DNA of 64,000 nt from Gp6-AA40 sp963818645 (GTDB lineage Bacteria > Acidobacteriota > Vicinamibacteria > Vicinamibacterales > UBA2999): positions 184,815-248,814 of the forward strand of contig CAWFTF010000020.1 in the NCBI GenBank assembly GCA_963818645.1. The letters run 5' to 3'. Below the pieces are notes generated by a model. The model did no database searches and had not been told where the DNA came from. It was given only the letters and a program-made list of their open reading frames with translations. The position numbers were made by a program, and so were the translations under genes. Below, in pieces: positions 46,333 through 55,340 of the stretch; position 1 is the stretch's first letter; every line of letters begins with the position of its first letter.

Positions 46333-48280
46333 ATGTTCACGCAGTCACAGATCGGGCTCTCACTGGCTCTCGTCCTCACGCTCGCAACATCCGGCCTGGC
46401 CCAGGGGACAAGAACCAGGTTCCATCTGGAAGAGGCGACGATCGCCGGCATCCAGGGCGCGATCAGGGGCGGACAGATCACGACGGTCGGCCTCGTGGAG
46501 CTGTACCTGAAACGCATCAAGGCCTACAACGGCACGTGCGTCAACGAGCCACAAGGGCATCCTCGGACCGATCACGACGATTCCGAATGCGGGCCAGATC
46601 AACGCGCTCTCCACGCTCAATCTGCGACCGGCCACGCGGACGAAATGGGGATTCGCCGATCGCAAGGCGCGCAGCCTGACCGATCGCGCTGACGACAGTC
46701 GATCGATGCCGGACGCGCTCGAGGTCGCCGCCGCGCAGGATCGTCAGTTCAAGCAGACCGGCAATCTCGTCGGCCCACTCCATGGCGTCGTCATGGCCAT
46801 CAAAGACCAGTACGACACCTTCGACATGCGCACGACGTCTGGCGCCGACGCGCAATACGCAAACGATCGTCCGCCCGACGATGCGACGTTCGTTCGGCGA
46901 TTGCGTGACGCGGGCGCGATCATCCTGGCGAAGGCGAACCTGGCGGAGTACGCCGTGGACGGTGCGCGCAGTTCGTTCGGCGGTACCTTCTGCAACCCGT
47001 ACGACACCGAGCGCGAGCCCGGCATGTCGAGCGCGGGCTCGGCCAGCTCCGTTGCCGCCAATCTCGTGACCTGCGCGATCGGCGAGGAGACGGTGGTGTC
47101 GATCCGATGGCCGGCGGCGGTGAACAGCCTCGTCGGACTGGCGCCGACGCAGGAGCTGGTCAGCCGCGACGGCATGATGGGCGCCGGACTGAACATGCGT
47201 ACCGGCCCGATCTGCCGCAGCGTGGCCGACGCCGCGAAGATCCTTGACGTCATCGCTGGTTACGACCCGAAGGACGACATGACGGTGCTGAGCGTGGGCC
47301 GGCGTCCGTCGCGTCCGTATGCCAGCTTCGCCACGGCCCAGCGGCTCGATGGACTTCGCATCGGTGTCGTCCGCGAGTATCTGAACAAGACGCTGTTCAG
47401 CAAAGCCGACGAGCAGAGCATCGATCTCGTCGAGCGCGCCATCGCCGATCTCCGCACGCTCGGCGCAACCGTCATCGATCCCGGCCCTGCAGGCTCGCTG
47501 TTCCAGACGTGCGTCGCGAAATCGGCGCCGCGACTGCTGAACGCCTCCTTCACCCGCCAGTTCCGTGAAGTGTTTCCATTCGACGATGCGGGACAGCCCT
47601 CGGGAGACCACATCGCGAAACTGCTCGAGCTCGCCGCGGATCCGTCGCGCGTGCCCGAGGGCCTTTCGCTGCGCAGCCTCGGTGGCTTCGGCGCGCCAGG
47701 AGAAGACCGCTACATGATGAACAACTACCTGCGCGAGCGAGGCGACGCCAACATCAAGAGCAACGCCGATCTCGCGGCCAAGGCGACGTTCTATTCCGAT
47801 CCGAACTTCCCCGATCGCAGACAGCCTCGCCTCAACGCGGAGCGCGCGCAGGTGCTCGACACCTCGACGCGCGTGCAGACGCGCTACGCGATGCAGATCG
47901 TGTTGTTGGAGTGCATGCAGGAGCAGCGTCTGGATGCGCTGGTCGCGCCGACGGCAACCGTTCCACCGCGCAAGCTGACGTCACCGCGCGAGCCGGCGGT
48001 CAACGGGCGATCGCCGGTCGGCTGGTCGATGCTGGGGCAGCAGGGCTTTCCTGTCATCACTGTGCCGGCCGGATTCACCACTGAGATCTGGGATCGCGTG
48101 CGCGACGGTGATGGCACGCGCCTGGTCGGTCCAATCGCGGCCCGGCTTCCAGTCGGCGTCGATTTCGTCGGGCGTCCGTTCGACGAAGCGATGCTGTTTC
48201 GCATCGCGTCTGCGTACGAGGCCGCAACGAAGCACCGTCAGCCACCACGCGGCTTCGGGCCGGTGGAGGGAGAGCCGTAG
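46333..48280 (+). CDS. Exported amidase-signature enzyme, one frameshift
   Basis: ATG 46333 opens a signal peptide (SQIGLSLALVLTLATSGLAQ) and about 70 residues to NEPQG. An extra G at about 46553 shifts the frame; sequence resumes GILGPITTIPNAGQINALST and runs to the stop at 48280. Amidase-signature residues: Lys in VVMAIKDQYDT, cis-Ser in MSSAGSASSVAAN, nucleophile Ser in EETVVSIRWPAAVNSLVG. The restored length of about 648 residues fits exported amidases hydrolysing amides or aryl-acylamides. It is divergent from the ligase gene. Confidence 0.83.
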
Positions 48281-48293
48281 TCGTTCCCCAGGC

Positions 48294-48322
48294 ATGACAA
48301 CTATTCTTAGCTAAGCTAAACT
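48294..48322 (+). promoter_or_regulatory. Promoter/operator of the Phd-VapC module
   Basis: ATGACA (48294-48299), exactly 17 bp, TAAACT (48317-48322). The inverted repeat TTAGC-TAA-GCTAA (48307-48319) overlaps the -10 box, where an antitoxin-type repressor would bind. The predicted start of transcription (about 48329) is only three bases before the ATG at 48332, so the message may be nearly leaderless; no Shine-Dalgarno is visible. Confidence 0.55.
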
Positions 48323-48331
48323 AAGTTCACT

Positions 48332-48568
48332 ATGCAGACCGTCAACGTTCACGAAGCCAAGACGCATCTGTCGCGGCTGCTCGAACGCGTCGAGGCTGGC
48401 GAGGAAATCGTCCTGGCCCGGAACGGCAAGGCGGTGGCGCGGCTCGTGCCGGTCGGGCGCCAAGCCCGTCGCCCGGGGAGCATGAAGGGACGGATCCGAA
48501 TCCGTCGTGACTTCGATGCCGCGCTGCCGGCGGGCATGGCCAAGGCCTTCCGCGGCGAGCGCGAGTGA
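48332..48568 (+). CDS. Phd/YefM-family antitoxin
   Basis: 78 residues. MQTVNVHEAKTHLSRLLERV then EEIVLARNGKAVARLVPVG is the Phd/YefM DNA-binding fold. The C-terminal part (RIRRDFDAALPAGMAKAFRG) should be the toxin-neutralising segment. It autorepresses the operon in known relatives, and an operator-like inverted repeat overlaps the predicted -10. The stop overlaps the toxin GTG (GTGA). Confidence 0.9.
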   Translation: MQTVNVHEAKTHLSRLLERVEAGEEIVLARNGKAVARLVPVGRQARRPGSMKGRIRIRRDFDAALPAGMAKAFRGERE

Positions 48569-48945
48569 GGCTGCTCCTCGACACGCATGTGCTCCTGTGG
48601 TGGCTTGCCGACGATCGACGCCTCAAGGCGCTCGAACGTCGCGCGATCGCCGACCGTGACGCACTTGTCTACGTCAGCGCCGTCACGGTGTGGGAGATCG
48701 CGATCAAGAGAAATCTGGGCCGCCTTGATCTGGACGTTGAGTTACTCGAACAGGAACTGCTGTCCGGCGGGATGATCGAACTTCCGATGAAATGGCGGCA
48801 CGCGAAGGTCACGGCCGCTCTACCGCATCATCACGAGGATCCGTTCGACCGCATGCTCGTCGCGCAGGCACAAACCGAAGGACTCACACTTGTGAGCTAC
48901 GACAAGGCCTTCAAGGACTACGACGTCGCTCTGCTTCCTGGCTAG
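48565..48945 (+). CDS. vapC: VapC-like PIN-domain toxin
   Basis: 126 residues, GTG start overlapping the antitoxin stop. Conserved acidic residues of the PIN ribonuclease site: LLLDTHVLLWW (Asp), VSAVTVWEIAIK (Glu), DPFDRMLVAQA (Asp) and LVSYDKAF (Asp). Members of this branch paired with Phd-type antitoxins cut tRNA or rRNA. The heptamer element begins just after the stop. Confidence 0.9.
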   Translation: MRLLLDTHVLLWWLADDRRLKALERRAIADRDALVYVSAVTVWEIAIKRNLGRLDLDVELLEQELLSGGMIELPMKWRHAKVTAALPHHHEDPFDRMLVAQAQTEGLTLVSYDKAFKDYDVALLPG

Positions 48946-48951
48946 GCAGCG

Positions 48952-49038
48952 AACTCCCAACTACCAACGCCCAACTCCCAAAGCAGTGGGCCGCTTGGGA
49001 GTTTCGTTGGGAGTTGGAAATTGGGAGTTGGGAATTGA
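48952..49038. repeat. Heptamer inverted-repeat element
   Basis: Left arm with repeated CCCAACT words, loop including gggccgc, right arm with TTGGGAGTT words ending in GGGAATTGACA. It lies between the convergent vapC and secreted-protein genes. Four GGG runs are present in the right arm, but two loops exceed seven bases. Confidence 0.75.
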
Positions 49039-49044
49039 CAAGCG

Positions 49045-49806
49045 TCAGGACTTACAGGGCTTCGGCGCCCATTTTGCGCCGTCGGCTTCCTTCTTGAAGT
49101 GCGTGCTGGTCACGAAGTCCGTATTCAGGTACTTCGAATCGGAGACGATCGTCGTCACCACGAACCACTCCTCCCCATTCGGCGCCGGGAAGCGATCGTA
49201 ATACTCGGTCAGCGTTGCATCCTCGCTGTAGGGGACACCGTTCTTCCGCAACCATCCCCCGCTCATCATCGTCGTCGTGACCTTCAAGTTGCCGCGGCGC
49301 GGACCGGCCGGTGCGCCGCGTCCGCCTGCGCCAGCGATCTCCCATTCGGCCGCCGAATAACCCTGCAGCGATCGCTGCGCCGGCGGTTGCGAGGTGCCGA
49401 ACACGAAACGACGGGTCTGCACGCCCGAGTCGGTTTCAATCTTCAGCGTCTGAGGACTCTCCCACGTGATGTGCAGGCGCGTCGGCTCCCGCATCACGCC
49501 TGCGGCACCATATGCGAGGCACGAACCGTCAGTGGCCGGGTCCCACGAGTTGGCAACTTTCGTCCCTTCCGGATTGAGCGGCACACTGGCGACGTCGCCC
49601 TTGGGTGGTGTCACCATCCGCCAGCGCCAATCTTCGGTCACGACCGAGACCCAGTAACCGGTGAGGTCGATTGGCGCCCCGTCCTGCGGCGTCGGCGGCG
49701 GAGCCGGCGGTCCCCCGGCGCGACCACCACCCTGCTGTGCCGACAGCACAATTGCGGACGCGACGAGCACCGCCGCCATCACAACCACCTGAATGTGTCT
49801 GGTCAC
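49045..49806 (-). CDS. Secreted protein of unknown function
   Basis: 253 residues with a signal peptide ending VLSAQ (about 23), then a Gly/Pro-rich stretch. The mature part begins PIDLTGYWVSVVTEDWRWRM, a lipocalin-like opening, and contains REPTRLHITWESPQTLKIET and LTEYYDRFPAPNGEEWFVVT. The protein of 50771-51595 shares this plan (DLSGMWAP, MTERFIRHGNYLTH), so the two are distant paralogues. This type is frequent in Acidobacteria; function unknown. Confidence 0.75.
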   Translation of the reverse strand: MTRHIQVVVMAAVLVASAIVLSAQQGGGRAGGPPAPPPTPQDGAPIDLTGYWVSVVTEDWRWRMVTPPKGDVASVPLNPEGTKVANSWDPATDGSCLAYGAAGVMREPTRLHITWESPQTLKIETDSGVQTRRFVFGTSQPPAQRSLQGYSAAEWEIAGAGGRGAPAGPRRGNLKVTTTMMSGGWLRKNGVPYSEDATLTEYYDRFPAPNGEEWFVVTTIVSDSKYLNTDFVTSTHFKKEADGAKWAPKPCKS

Positions 49807-49824
49807 TGAAGGTTCTCCCTGGCT

Positions 49825-50785
49825 CTACTTCTTCAGACTGCGATACGCGGCTTCGACGAACCCGTCGGCCGTGGCCGCTCCACGCGCGGCGCCGTAACGT
49901 CCTTCGTAGTCGCGAACGAGGCGTGCCGCCTTCACCTGCTCGAGCGTCATGCCCTTGTCGATGGCGTTCTGAACGCGATCGCGAATGATCGTCATCATGT
50001 CGCGATACTCCACCACGTCGGCCTCGTCGGTCAGCCGTCCGTGTCCGGGGATCACGTAGGTGCCGCCTTCCTGCTTGTCTTCGGGCACGGTGATGTCGAG
50101 GATTTGATTGAGCGACTTCACGACGCCGTTGATGCTGCCGCCCTCCTCCATATCGATCACGGGGAAGGTGTTCGTGTTGAAGACGTCGCCTGCGACGAGC
50201 ACGTCGGACTTCCTGAAGAACACCATCACGTCGCCATCACTGTGTCCGTTCGGGACGTGGATGAACTGCACGGCCTCGCCGTTGAAGTGAATCTCGAACT
50301 CGTCGGTGAAGAACGTGTCGGTGGGCAAGGCTTGCTGCGGCAGCGCCGGCTGCACCTTGACCAGTCGAGCCTCGACGTTTTCGTGCGTCAGCACCTTGGC
50401 AAAGTTCGCTGAGGCCTGACCGGCCTGACCGACAAAGTTCCCCGCGATGATCGACTCACCCGCCTCGGCGACTTTCGCGTTGCCGCCCGTGTGATCCGAA
50501 TCGACCTGCGTATTCACGATCCAGCGAATGGGCTTGTCGCCGGCGAGCTTCTTGATCTCGGCAACGACTTTCTCGCCGAGACCGGCGGTCATCGTATCGA
50601 CGACGAGCACACCCTCATCACCGATCTGCACCGCGGCGTTGACGCCGGCGCTGTGCAGCATCCAGACGTTGCCCTGTACGTGAAGTGAATGCACCTCGTT
50701 GTCCGCGACGGGAGCCGCCTTCGCTGTCGATGGGGCAGGCTTTGCCGTCGCGGGCTTGGCGCTCGGATCGCTACATGAATTCAGG
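49825..50785 (-). CDS. Metallo-beta-lactamase-fold domain, probably C-terminal half of a frameshifted fusion
   Basis: The domain reads VHSLHVQGNVWMLHSAGVNA, VLVVDTMTAG, NTQVDSDHTGGN, PNGHSDGDVMVF, VAGDVFNTN and VIPGHGRLTD. In the HxHxDH motif both leading His are replaced (Gln and Asp), leaving D-H. No start codon or signal peptide precedes it in frame: the upstream sequence is the linker KPATAKPAPSTAKAAPVADN. The preceding secreted gene stops within this linker region, so both are best read as one exported polypeptide broken by an indel near 50770. Confidence 0.75.
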
Positions 50786-51595
50786 CAACGCCGTCTCGGC
50801 ACCCCCGCGGACACCGTTCTGCGGAAGGTTGTGCTTCTTCGCGAACTCCCCGAGGAAGGGATTCTCGCCCGGCAGATGGTGTGGGACCTCGCCCTTCTCA
50901 CGCGGCACTTCAACGGTCGGATAGCACGGATACGGCTGCATGTTCGGATTCGGCGTGAGCTGGAATCCGTTGGTCTTGATCAGCGGCTCGGTGAGGTAGT
51001 TGGGATCCTCAATCATGTAGATGTGCGTGAGGTAGTTCCCATGCCGGATGAACCGCTCGGTCATCGTCGCCTGGTCGGTGATGAGGAGCCCGTTACGACG
51101 AATCCAACCAGCCTTGAGGTGCGTGGTCTTCACGACGAGCACGTTGCCTTCCCACGTACCGGTCGAGAAGCCCTGCCAGGTGTGGGCGGCGTAGTCGGGA
51201 GGATGCGGGCGCCCGTCCATCCAGATGTCGCGGCGCTGCTCCTGCCACTGAATGTGCGTGTGCAGCTTGATGATCGATTGCGTCTTGTCGTCCACCTGCG
51301 TCGTGATGCGCAGGTTGCCGACGCCGCGGAACCCGTAGGTCGACGGATGCGGCTTGCATTGATGCTCGGGAAGCGTCAGGAGAGAGGCGTCCCAGCTGTC
51401 TGCGCGCATCCGCAGGGCATCGTTGATTGGGAGGCCGGCGTAATCACCGACGTCAGGACCGGGAATCCGTTCGACCTGGTCTTCATGGAAGATCGGCGCC
51501 CACATTCCAGAGAGATCGACCTGCGCGGCCGCAGGAGATGCCACGCCGATCACGAAGAGAGCGCACACGACGATCCGTGGGAAGTCTCGCGTCAT
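50771..51595 (-). CDS. Secreted lipocalin-like protein, probable N-terminal half of an MBL fusion
   Basis: 274 residues with a signal peptide (IVVCALFVIGVASPAAAQ). The mature domain begins VDLSGMWAPIFHEDQVERIP and includes DIWMDGRPHPPDYAAHTWQG, GNVLVVKTTHLKAGWIRRNG and QATMTERFIRHGNYLTHIYM. It stops at TALPEFM just where the metallo-beta-lactamase linker begins in another frame. A good promoter-like pair lies upstream. Function unknown. Confidence 0.75.
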   Translation of the reverse strand: MTRDFPRIVVCALFVIGVASPAAAQVDLSGMWAPIFHEDQVERIPGPDVGDYAGLPINDALRMRADSWDASLLTLPEHQCKPHPSTYGFRGVGNLRITTQVDDKTQSIIKLHTHIQWQEQRRDIWMDGRPHPPDYAAHTWQGFSTGTWEGNVLVVKTTHLKAGWIRRNGLLITDQATMTERFIRHGNYLTHIYMIEDPNYLTEPLIKTNGFQLTPNPNMQPYPCYPTVEVPREKGEVPHHLPGENPFLGEFAKKHNLPQNGVRGGAETALPEFM

Positions 51596-51629
51596 AAGGC
51601 CCTCGAGAGATGACTCGTACGCGCCGGGA

Positions 51630-51658
51630 ATATTAGTGCTGTGTAGACTTTTTGTCGA
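51630..51658 (-). promoter_or_regulatory. Sigma70-like promoter of the secreted lipocalin-like/MBL gene
   Basis: On the minus strand TCGACA (51653-51658), 17-bp spacer, TAATAT (51630-51635). The predicted transcript start is near 51623, giving a leader of about 28 nt before the ATG at 51595. Matches to consensus are five and four bases. Confidence 0.45.
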
Positions 51659-51780
51659 ATCGGCAATAGACTCCCCCGTCGGTCCGCTGAGCCCGTGTCC
51701 ACATTGATTCAGTCCAGTCCTCGACCTTCTCCCCTGGACAGCATCGAACCAGTACGGCAGCGGCCGTAATCGAGGGAACT

Positions 51781-52731
51781 ATGGATCCCACACATCTTCA
51801 TCTGCTATTGAATCACGTGCCCACGGTCGGGTTCGGCATCGGTGTCGCGATGTTCGTGCTCGGACTTGCGGGGCGCAGCAACGACCTCAAACAGGCCAGC
51901 CTGGTCATCTTCGTTGGCGTGGCGCTCATCACGATTCCTACGTACGTGACGGGCAACGCGGCCCAGGTCCATCTACAGGATCGGGGCGAGGTCAGCGACG
52001 GAAAAACTGAAGGCATGGTCACGCTCTCTCTCATCGAGACCCATGAAGGCGCAGCGTTTCTGGCCCTTGGCTTCATGGAAGTGACAGGCGCGCTCGCCTG
52101 GCTGACGCTCTGGCGGTTCCGGCGCACCCTGAACGTGTCACCCGGCATGAACGGTGTGCTTCTCGTTCTGTCGCTCGCGACGCTGGGGCTGATGGCGCAG
52201 GCCGCGAATGTGGGCGGGATGATCAACCACCCCGAGATTCGCGGCACCGAGGAGATGACGACGTTCGCCGGCCATCTGGGCCGCATCGCCGGCGATTACG
52301 TTCGTGACACGCCATGGACGTGGATCGCCGCGGAAACGATCCACTTCGTCGGGCTGTCGATGCTGGTCGGCGTGATCCTGCTGATCGACCTGCGCGTACT
52401 CGGCTTCATGAAGCAGGTCTCGTTTGCGGCACTCGACCGGCTGCTTCCGTGGGCGATGCTCGGCTTCGCGATGAACACCTTCACGGGCATGCTGTTCTTC
52501 GCCGCCGCTTACGGCCAATACGTGAACAACCCGGCGTTCTTCTGGAAGCTGATCTTCGTGTTGCTGGCCGGCGCGAACACCCTGTACTTCACATTCGATC
52601 GCACGTGGGCGCTGGAACCCGGACGCGACGCACCAATGCTGTCGAAGGCAGCAGCCGTCGGCGCCATGTTCTTCTGGGTCGGCGTGATGTATTGGGGCAG
52701 CATGCTGCCATTTATCGGGAACGCCTTCTAA
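51781..52731 (+). CDS. Polytopic membrane protein
   Basis: 316 residues with about eight transmembrane segments, e.g. VGFGIGVAMFVLGLAG, ASLVIFVGVALITIPTYV, VLLVLSLATLGLMAQAA, MLVGVILLIDLRVLG and MFFWVGVMYWGSMLPFI. His residues in the opening THLHLLLNHVPT and in LIETHEGAAF and TIHFVG could coordinate haem or metal, as in DUF2231/DUF6644-type proteins. The C-terminal half resembles the small protein at 52870. It is likely a three-gene operon with the next two genes. Confidence 0.8.
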   Translation: MDPTHLHLLLNHVPTVGFGIGVAMFVLGLAGRSNDLKQASLVIFVGVALITIPTYVTGNAAQVHLQDRGEVSDGKTEGMVTLSLIETHEGAAFLALGFMEVTGALAWLTLWRFRRTLNVSPGMNGVLLVLSLATLGLMAQAANVGGMINHPEIRGTEEMTTFAGHLGRIAGDYVRDTPWTWIAAETIHFVGLSMLVGVILLIDLRVLGFMKQVSFAALDRLLPWAMLGFAMNTFTGMLFFAAAYGQYVNNPAFFWKLIFVLLAGANTLYFTFDRTWALEPGRDAPMLSKAAAVGAMFFWVGVMYWGSMLPFIGNAF

Positions 52732-52753
52732 ACGTTGGCGAGGTGAATCGGAG

Positions 52754-52867
52754 ATGCCGCTCGCGCTGACTGTTTTTTTTGTAGTCCTGGGAGTGACCGT
52801 GGTGGTGGCAATCGTCGGATATCTGATCGATCGAAGCGCAGGTCACGAGAGCAAAGAGGGTCGCTGA
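52754..52867 (+). CDS. 37-residue single-pass membrane peptide
   Basis: ATG 52754 preceded by aatcggag. The product is one hydrophobic helix (TVFFVVLGVTVVVAIVGYLI) with a short charged tail DRSAGHESKEGR. It lies 22 bp after one membrane-protein gene and 2 bp before another, which argues that it is a real small subunit rather than a chance frame. Confidence 0.65.
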   Translation: MPLALTVFFVVLGVTVVVAIVGYLIDRSAGHESKEGR

Positions 52868-52869
52868 CG

Positions 52870-53361
52870 ATGGAATTTCTGAACTGGCTCGAGACACTGT
52901 CGTACAGCACCTGGGTGCGGGAATCGCCGAGCCTGTGGGCGTTCCCGGCGCTGCTCTTCGTCCACACGCTGGGCATGTCGCTTGTGGCGGGCGGCTCCGC
53001 TGTTATCTCGATGGCGCTCCTCGGCTTCTGGCCGAAGACGGCGCTCAAGCCACTCGAGCGTCTCTATCCCGTGATGTGGTTCGGATTCTGGATCAACCTG
53101 TTCACCGGTTTCTCGATCTTCCTCAAGGATGCCAGCATCTACGGCCGCAACTACGACCTCTACGTGAAGCTGGTCTTCGTGATCCTTGGCGTTGCGCTCA
53201 TCAAGATCATGCGCAAGCAGGTGTTCGGCGACCCCACCCTCGACAACGGCCCCGTGTCCAGCAGGAACAAGATGCTGGCGTGGGCTTCGCTCGCCTGCTG
53301 GTTCTGCGCCATCGTCGCCGGACGACTGATCGCGTACGTCGGTCCTGTTCCGGGGCTCTAA
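52870..53361 (+). CDS. DUF6644-like membrane protein
   Basis: 163 residues, four transmembrane helices. LWAFPALLFVHTLGMSLVAG includes a conserved His; others are MWFGFWINLFTGFSIFL, YVKLVFVILGVALIKI and ASLACWFCAIVAGRLIAYV. Related to the C-terminal half of the 316-residue protein upstream. Possibly a haem-binding or quinone-linked membrane subunit given its proximity to alternative complex III; this is inference. Confidence 0.78.
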   Translation: MEFLNWLETLSYSTWVRESPSLWAFPALLFVHTLGMSLVAGGSAVISMALLGFWPKTALKPLERLYPVMWFGFWINLFTGFSIFLKDASIYGRNYDLYVKLVFVILGVALIKIMRKQVFGDPTLDNGPVSSRNKMLAWASLACWFCAIVAGRLIAYVGPVPGL

Positions 53362-53370
53362 CGGCCGTAG

Positions 53371-53396
53371 GGCGGGTCTTGTCCTTTAGACCCGCC
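53371..53396. repeat. REP-like GC hairpin
   Basis: Arms GGCGGGTCT (53371-53379) and AGACCCGCC (53388-53396) with an 8-nt loop, matching the first stem at 5063-5088 in arm sequence and loop length. Directly followed by the heptamer element. Confidence 0.6.
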
Positions 53397-53397
53397 T

Positions 53398-53476
53398 GTC
53401 AACTCCCAATTCCCAAAGATCCAACTCCCAAAAAGCAGCTCGCCTTGGAAGTTGGGAGTTGGAATTTGGGAGTTCG
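53398..53476. repeat. Heptamer inverted-repeat element
   Basis: Left arm TCAACTCCCAATTCCCAAAG plus CAACTCCCAA, right arm TTGGAAGTTGGGAGTTGG plus TTTGGGAGTT. It lies between the convergent DUF6644-like gene and actD, whose stop is 2 bp away. Confidence 0.75.
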
Positions 53477-53477
53477 T

Positions 53478-53978
53478 TCAGATTCTTTTCAACTGCGCGC
53501 CGGGCGGCGCTGTCAGCGCGGCTTCAAGATCAGCCACAGCCGACTCTGAAGGATTGACGACGCCGACGAGTATCTTGCCGTCGGACACTTCCGCATCGTA
53601 GATCGTCGAGCCGCGACCCAGCCGCGCCGTGACCACGAGCGTGATCACCGTCGCCAGAATCGCGCCGAGCATCGTCAGCTCGAACGTGATGATCAGATTC
53701 GGCCACCACGCGAAGATCGGAAGACCACCCACGTTGATCGGCCATGACATCTCGGTCAGCCAGGTGAGGCCCACCGCCGACGCCATACCGATGAGGCCGC
53801 CGCCACACGCAATCCACCACATCCACGTCGCCTTGTCCCGATGGCCGAACTCGAAGTCCTCCATCGGCTGCGCCGACTGAATGGTGATGTCGCGGTCGTG
53901 CACACCTGCGGCCTGCAGCCGGCTCAGCGCCTGCTGCGCCGAGTGGCCATCCGGATAAAGCGCGTAGACCGCCTTCAC
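53478..53978 (-). CDS. actD: Alternative complex III subunit ActD (DUF3341)
   Basis: 166 residues, GTG start at 53978 overlapping the ActC stop (GTGA). N-terminal cytosolic part: VKAVYALYPDGHSAQQALSR, ITIQSAQPMEDF. Two membrane helices: MWWIACGGGLIGMASAVGL and LIITFELTMLGAILATVIT, with WPINVGGLPIFAWWP between them, typical of ActD. It is the last gene of the complex; ActF is not present downstream. Confidence 0.9.
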   Translation of the reverse strand: MKAVYALYPDGHSAQQALSRLQAAGVHDRDITIQSAQPMEDFEFGHRDKATWMWWIACGGGLIGMASAVGLTWLTEMSWPINVGGLPIFAWWPNLIITFELTMLGAILATVITLVVTARLGRGSTIYDAEVSDGKILVGVVNPSESAVADLEAALTAPPGAQLKRI

Positions 53979-55340
53979 GAGTGCTGCTCCCGGAGCCTGC
54001 GCTCCTCGGCAGCGGGATGCGTCGTGTCCGGCGGTTGATGCTCGCCAGCTTTGAGCTCCCAGATTGAAATGATCGGAACGATCTTCACGAACAGCACGTA
54101 GAGCAACGTCATCGCGGCGAACGTCGCGCCGGCAATGATGATCTCCACCGGCTGCGGGCGGTAGATGCCGTAGCTGTACGGCAAGTACTTGTGCCCGAGC
54201 GACGGGACGATGATGAGGAAGCGCTCGAGCCACATGCCAACCACCACGCCGAGGGACGCGATGACGCAACCGGTGATCGTGCGGAACCGCTTGATGCCCA
54301 TGATGACGAGCGGCAGGACGAAGTTGCCAATCACCATCGTCCAGTAGAGCGGCGCGAACGATTCGCGCTGCGTCCGCCAGAACACGGCCATCTCCGACGG
54401 TTCGTTGCCGTAGTAGGTCACGAGCCGCTCGTTGAACACGAAGTAGCCCCAGAGCAGCGCCATCACCAGGAGCAGCTTACCCAGGTTCTCGAAGTGGATC
54501 GGGTGCAGGTACTGCTCGAGGTGCAACACCCGCCGCAGGATCGCCATTGCGATGAGCAGACCCGCGATGCCGCTGAAGATCGCGCCCGCGACGAAGTAGG
54601 GCCCGAAGATCGTGGACTGCCACATCGGGACCGGCGCCATCGAGAAGTCGAAGGACACGATGGTGTGAACGGAGACCGCCACCGGCACGATCGCAATCGC
54701 CATGATCGCCATCGCCGACTCGAGCCGGTGCCACTGCTTCGGTGTGCCGCGCCACCCGAGTGCCAGCAGCGTGTAGACACGGCGGCGAAGCCCGGTGGAC
54801 TTGTCGCGCACGACGGCGAAGTCGGGAATCATCGGCAGCAACAGGAACAGCAGGCTGCCGGTGAGGTAGGTGTTGATCGCGAAGAAGTCCCAGACCAGCG
54901 GCGATCTGAAATTCGGCCAGATGAGGCGTTCGCTCGGATACGGAATCAGCCAGAATGCCAGCCACGGCCGACCCAGGTGAATGATCGGGAACATCGCGCC
55001 GATCATCAGCGCGAAGACGGTGATGACCTCGGCGCAGCGCGTGACCGGCCTTCTCCAGCCCGCATCGACGAGACGGAGAATGGCGGAGATCAGCGTTCCG
55101 GCGTGGCTGATCCCGATCCAGAACACGAAGCTCGTGACGTAGAAGCCCCAGTAGACCGGCCACCTGATGCCGGAGATCCCGAAGCCGTAGAACATCTGCG
55201 ACAGCCACGACACCAGCGCCGTCACGACAATCCCGCCCAGGATCGTGACGACCGCGTAGAACTTCCACGAGGTGCTTCAGGAGCGGACGCAGAAGGTCCG
55301 TGTTGATCTGTCCGTGGGACGGAGACGGCGAAGCGCTCAT
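53975..55340 (-). CDS. actC: Alternative complex III subunit ActC (NrfD-like), one frameshift
   Basis: Start ATG 55340 (MSASPSPSHGQINTDLLRPL), overlapping the ActB stop (ATGA). The frame changes near 55270, after LLKHL; WKFYAVVTILGGIVVTALVS continues in the second frame. The main part is a ten-helix NrfD-type quinol-binding protein: YWGFYVTSFVFWIGISHAGT, RSPLVWDFFAINTYLTGSLL, PYFVAGAIFSGIAGLLIAM. A respiratory subunit should not tolerate this break, so a base-calling error is likely. Confidence 0.88.

Noticed and set aside
46541..47611. 356-codon minus-strand frame
   Set aside because: Antisense to the amidase gene, whose catalytic motifs are intact on the plus strand.
54191..55306. 371-codon plus-strand frame of His/Asp/Arg-rich sequence
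   Set aside because: Antisense to actC; composition is a reversal artefact.
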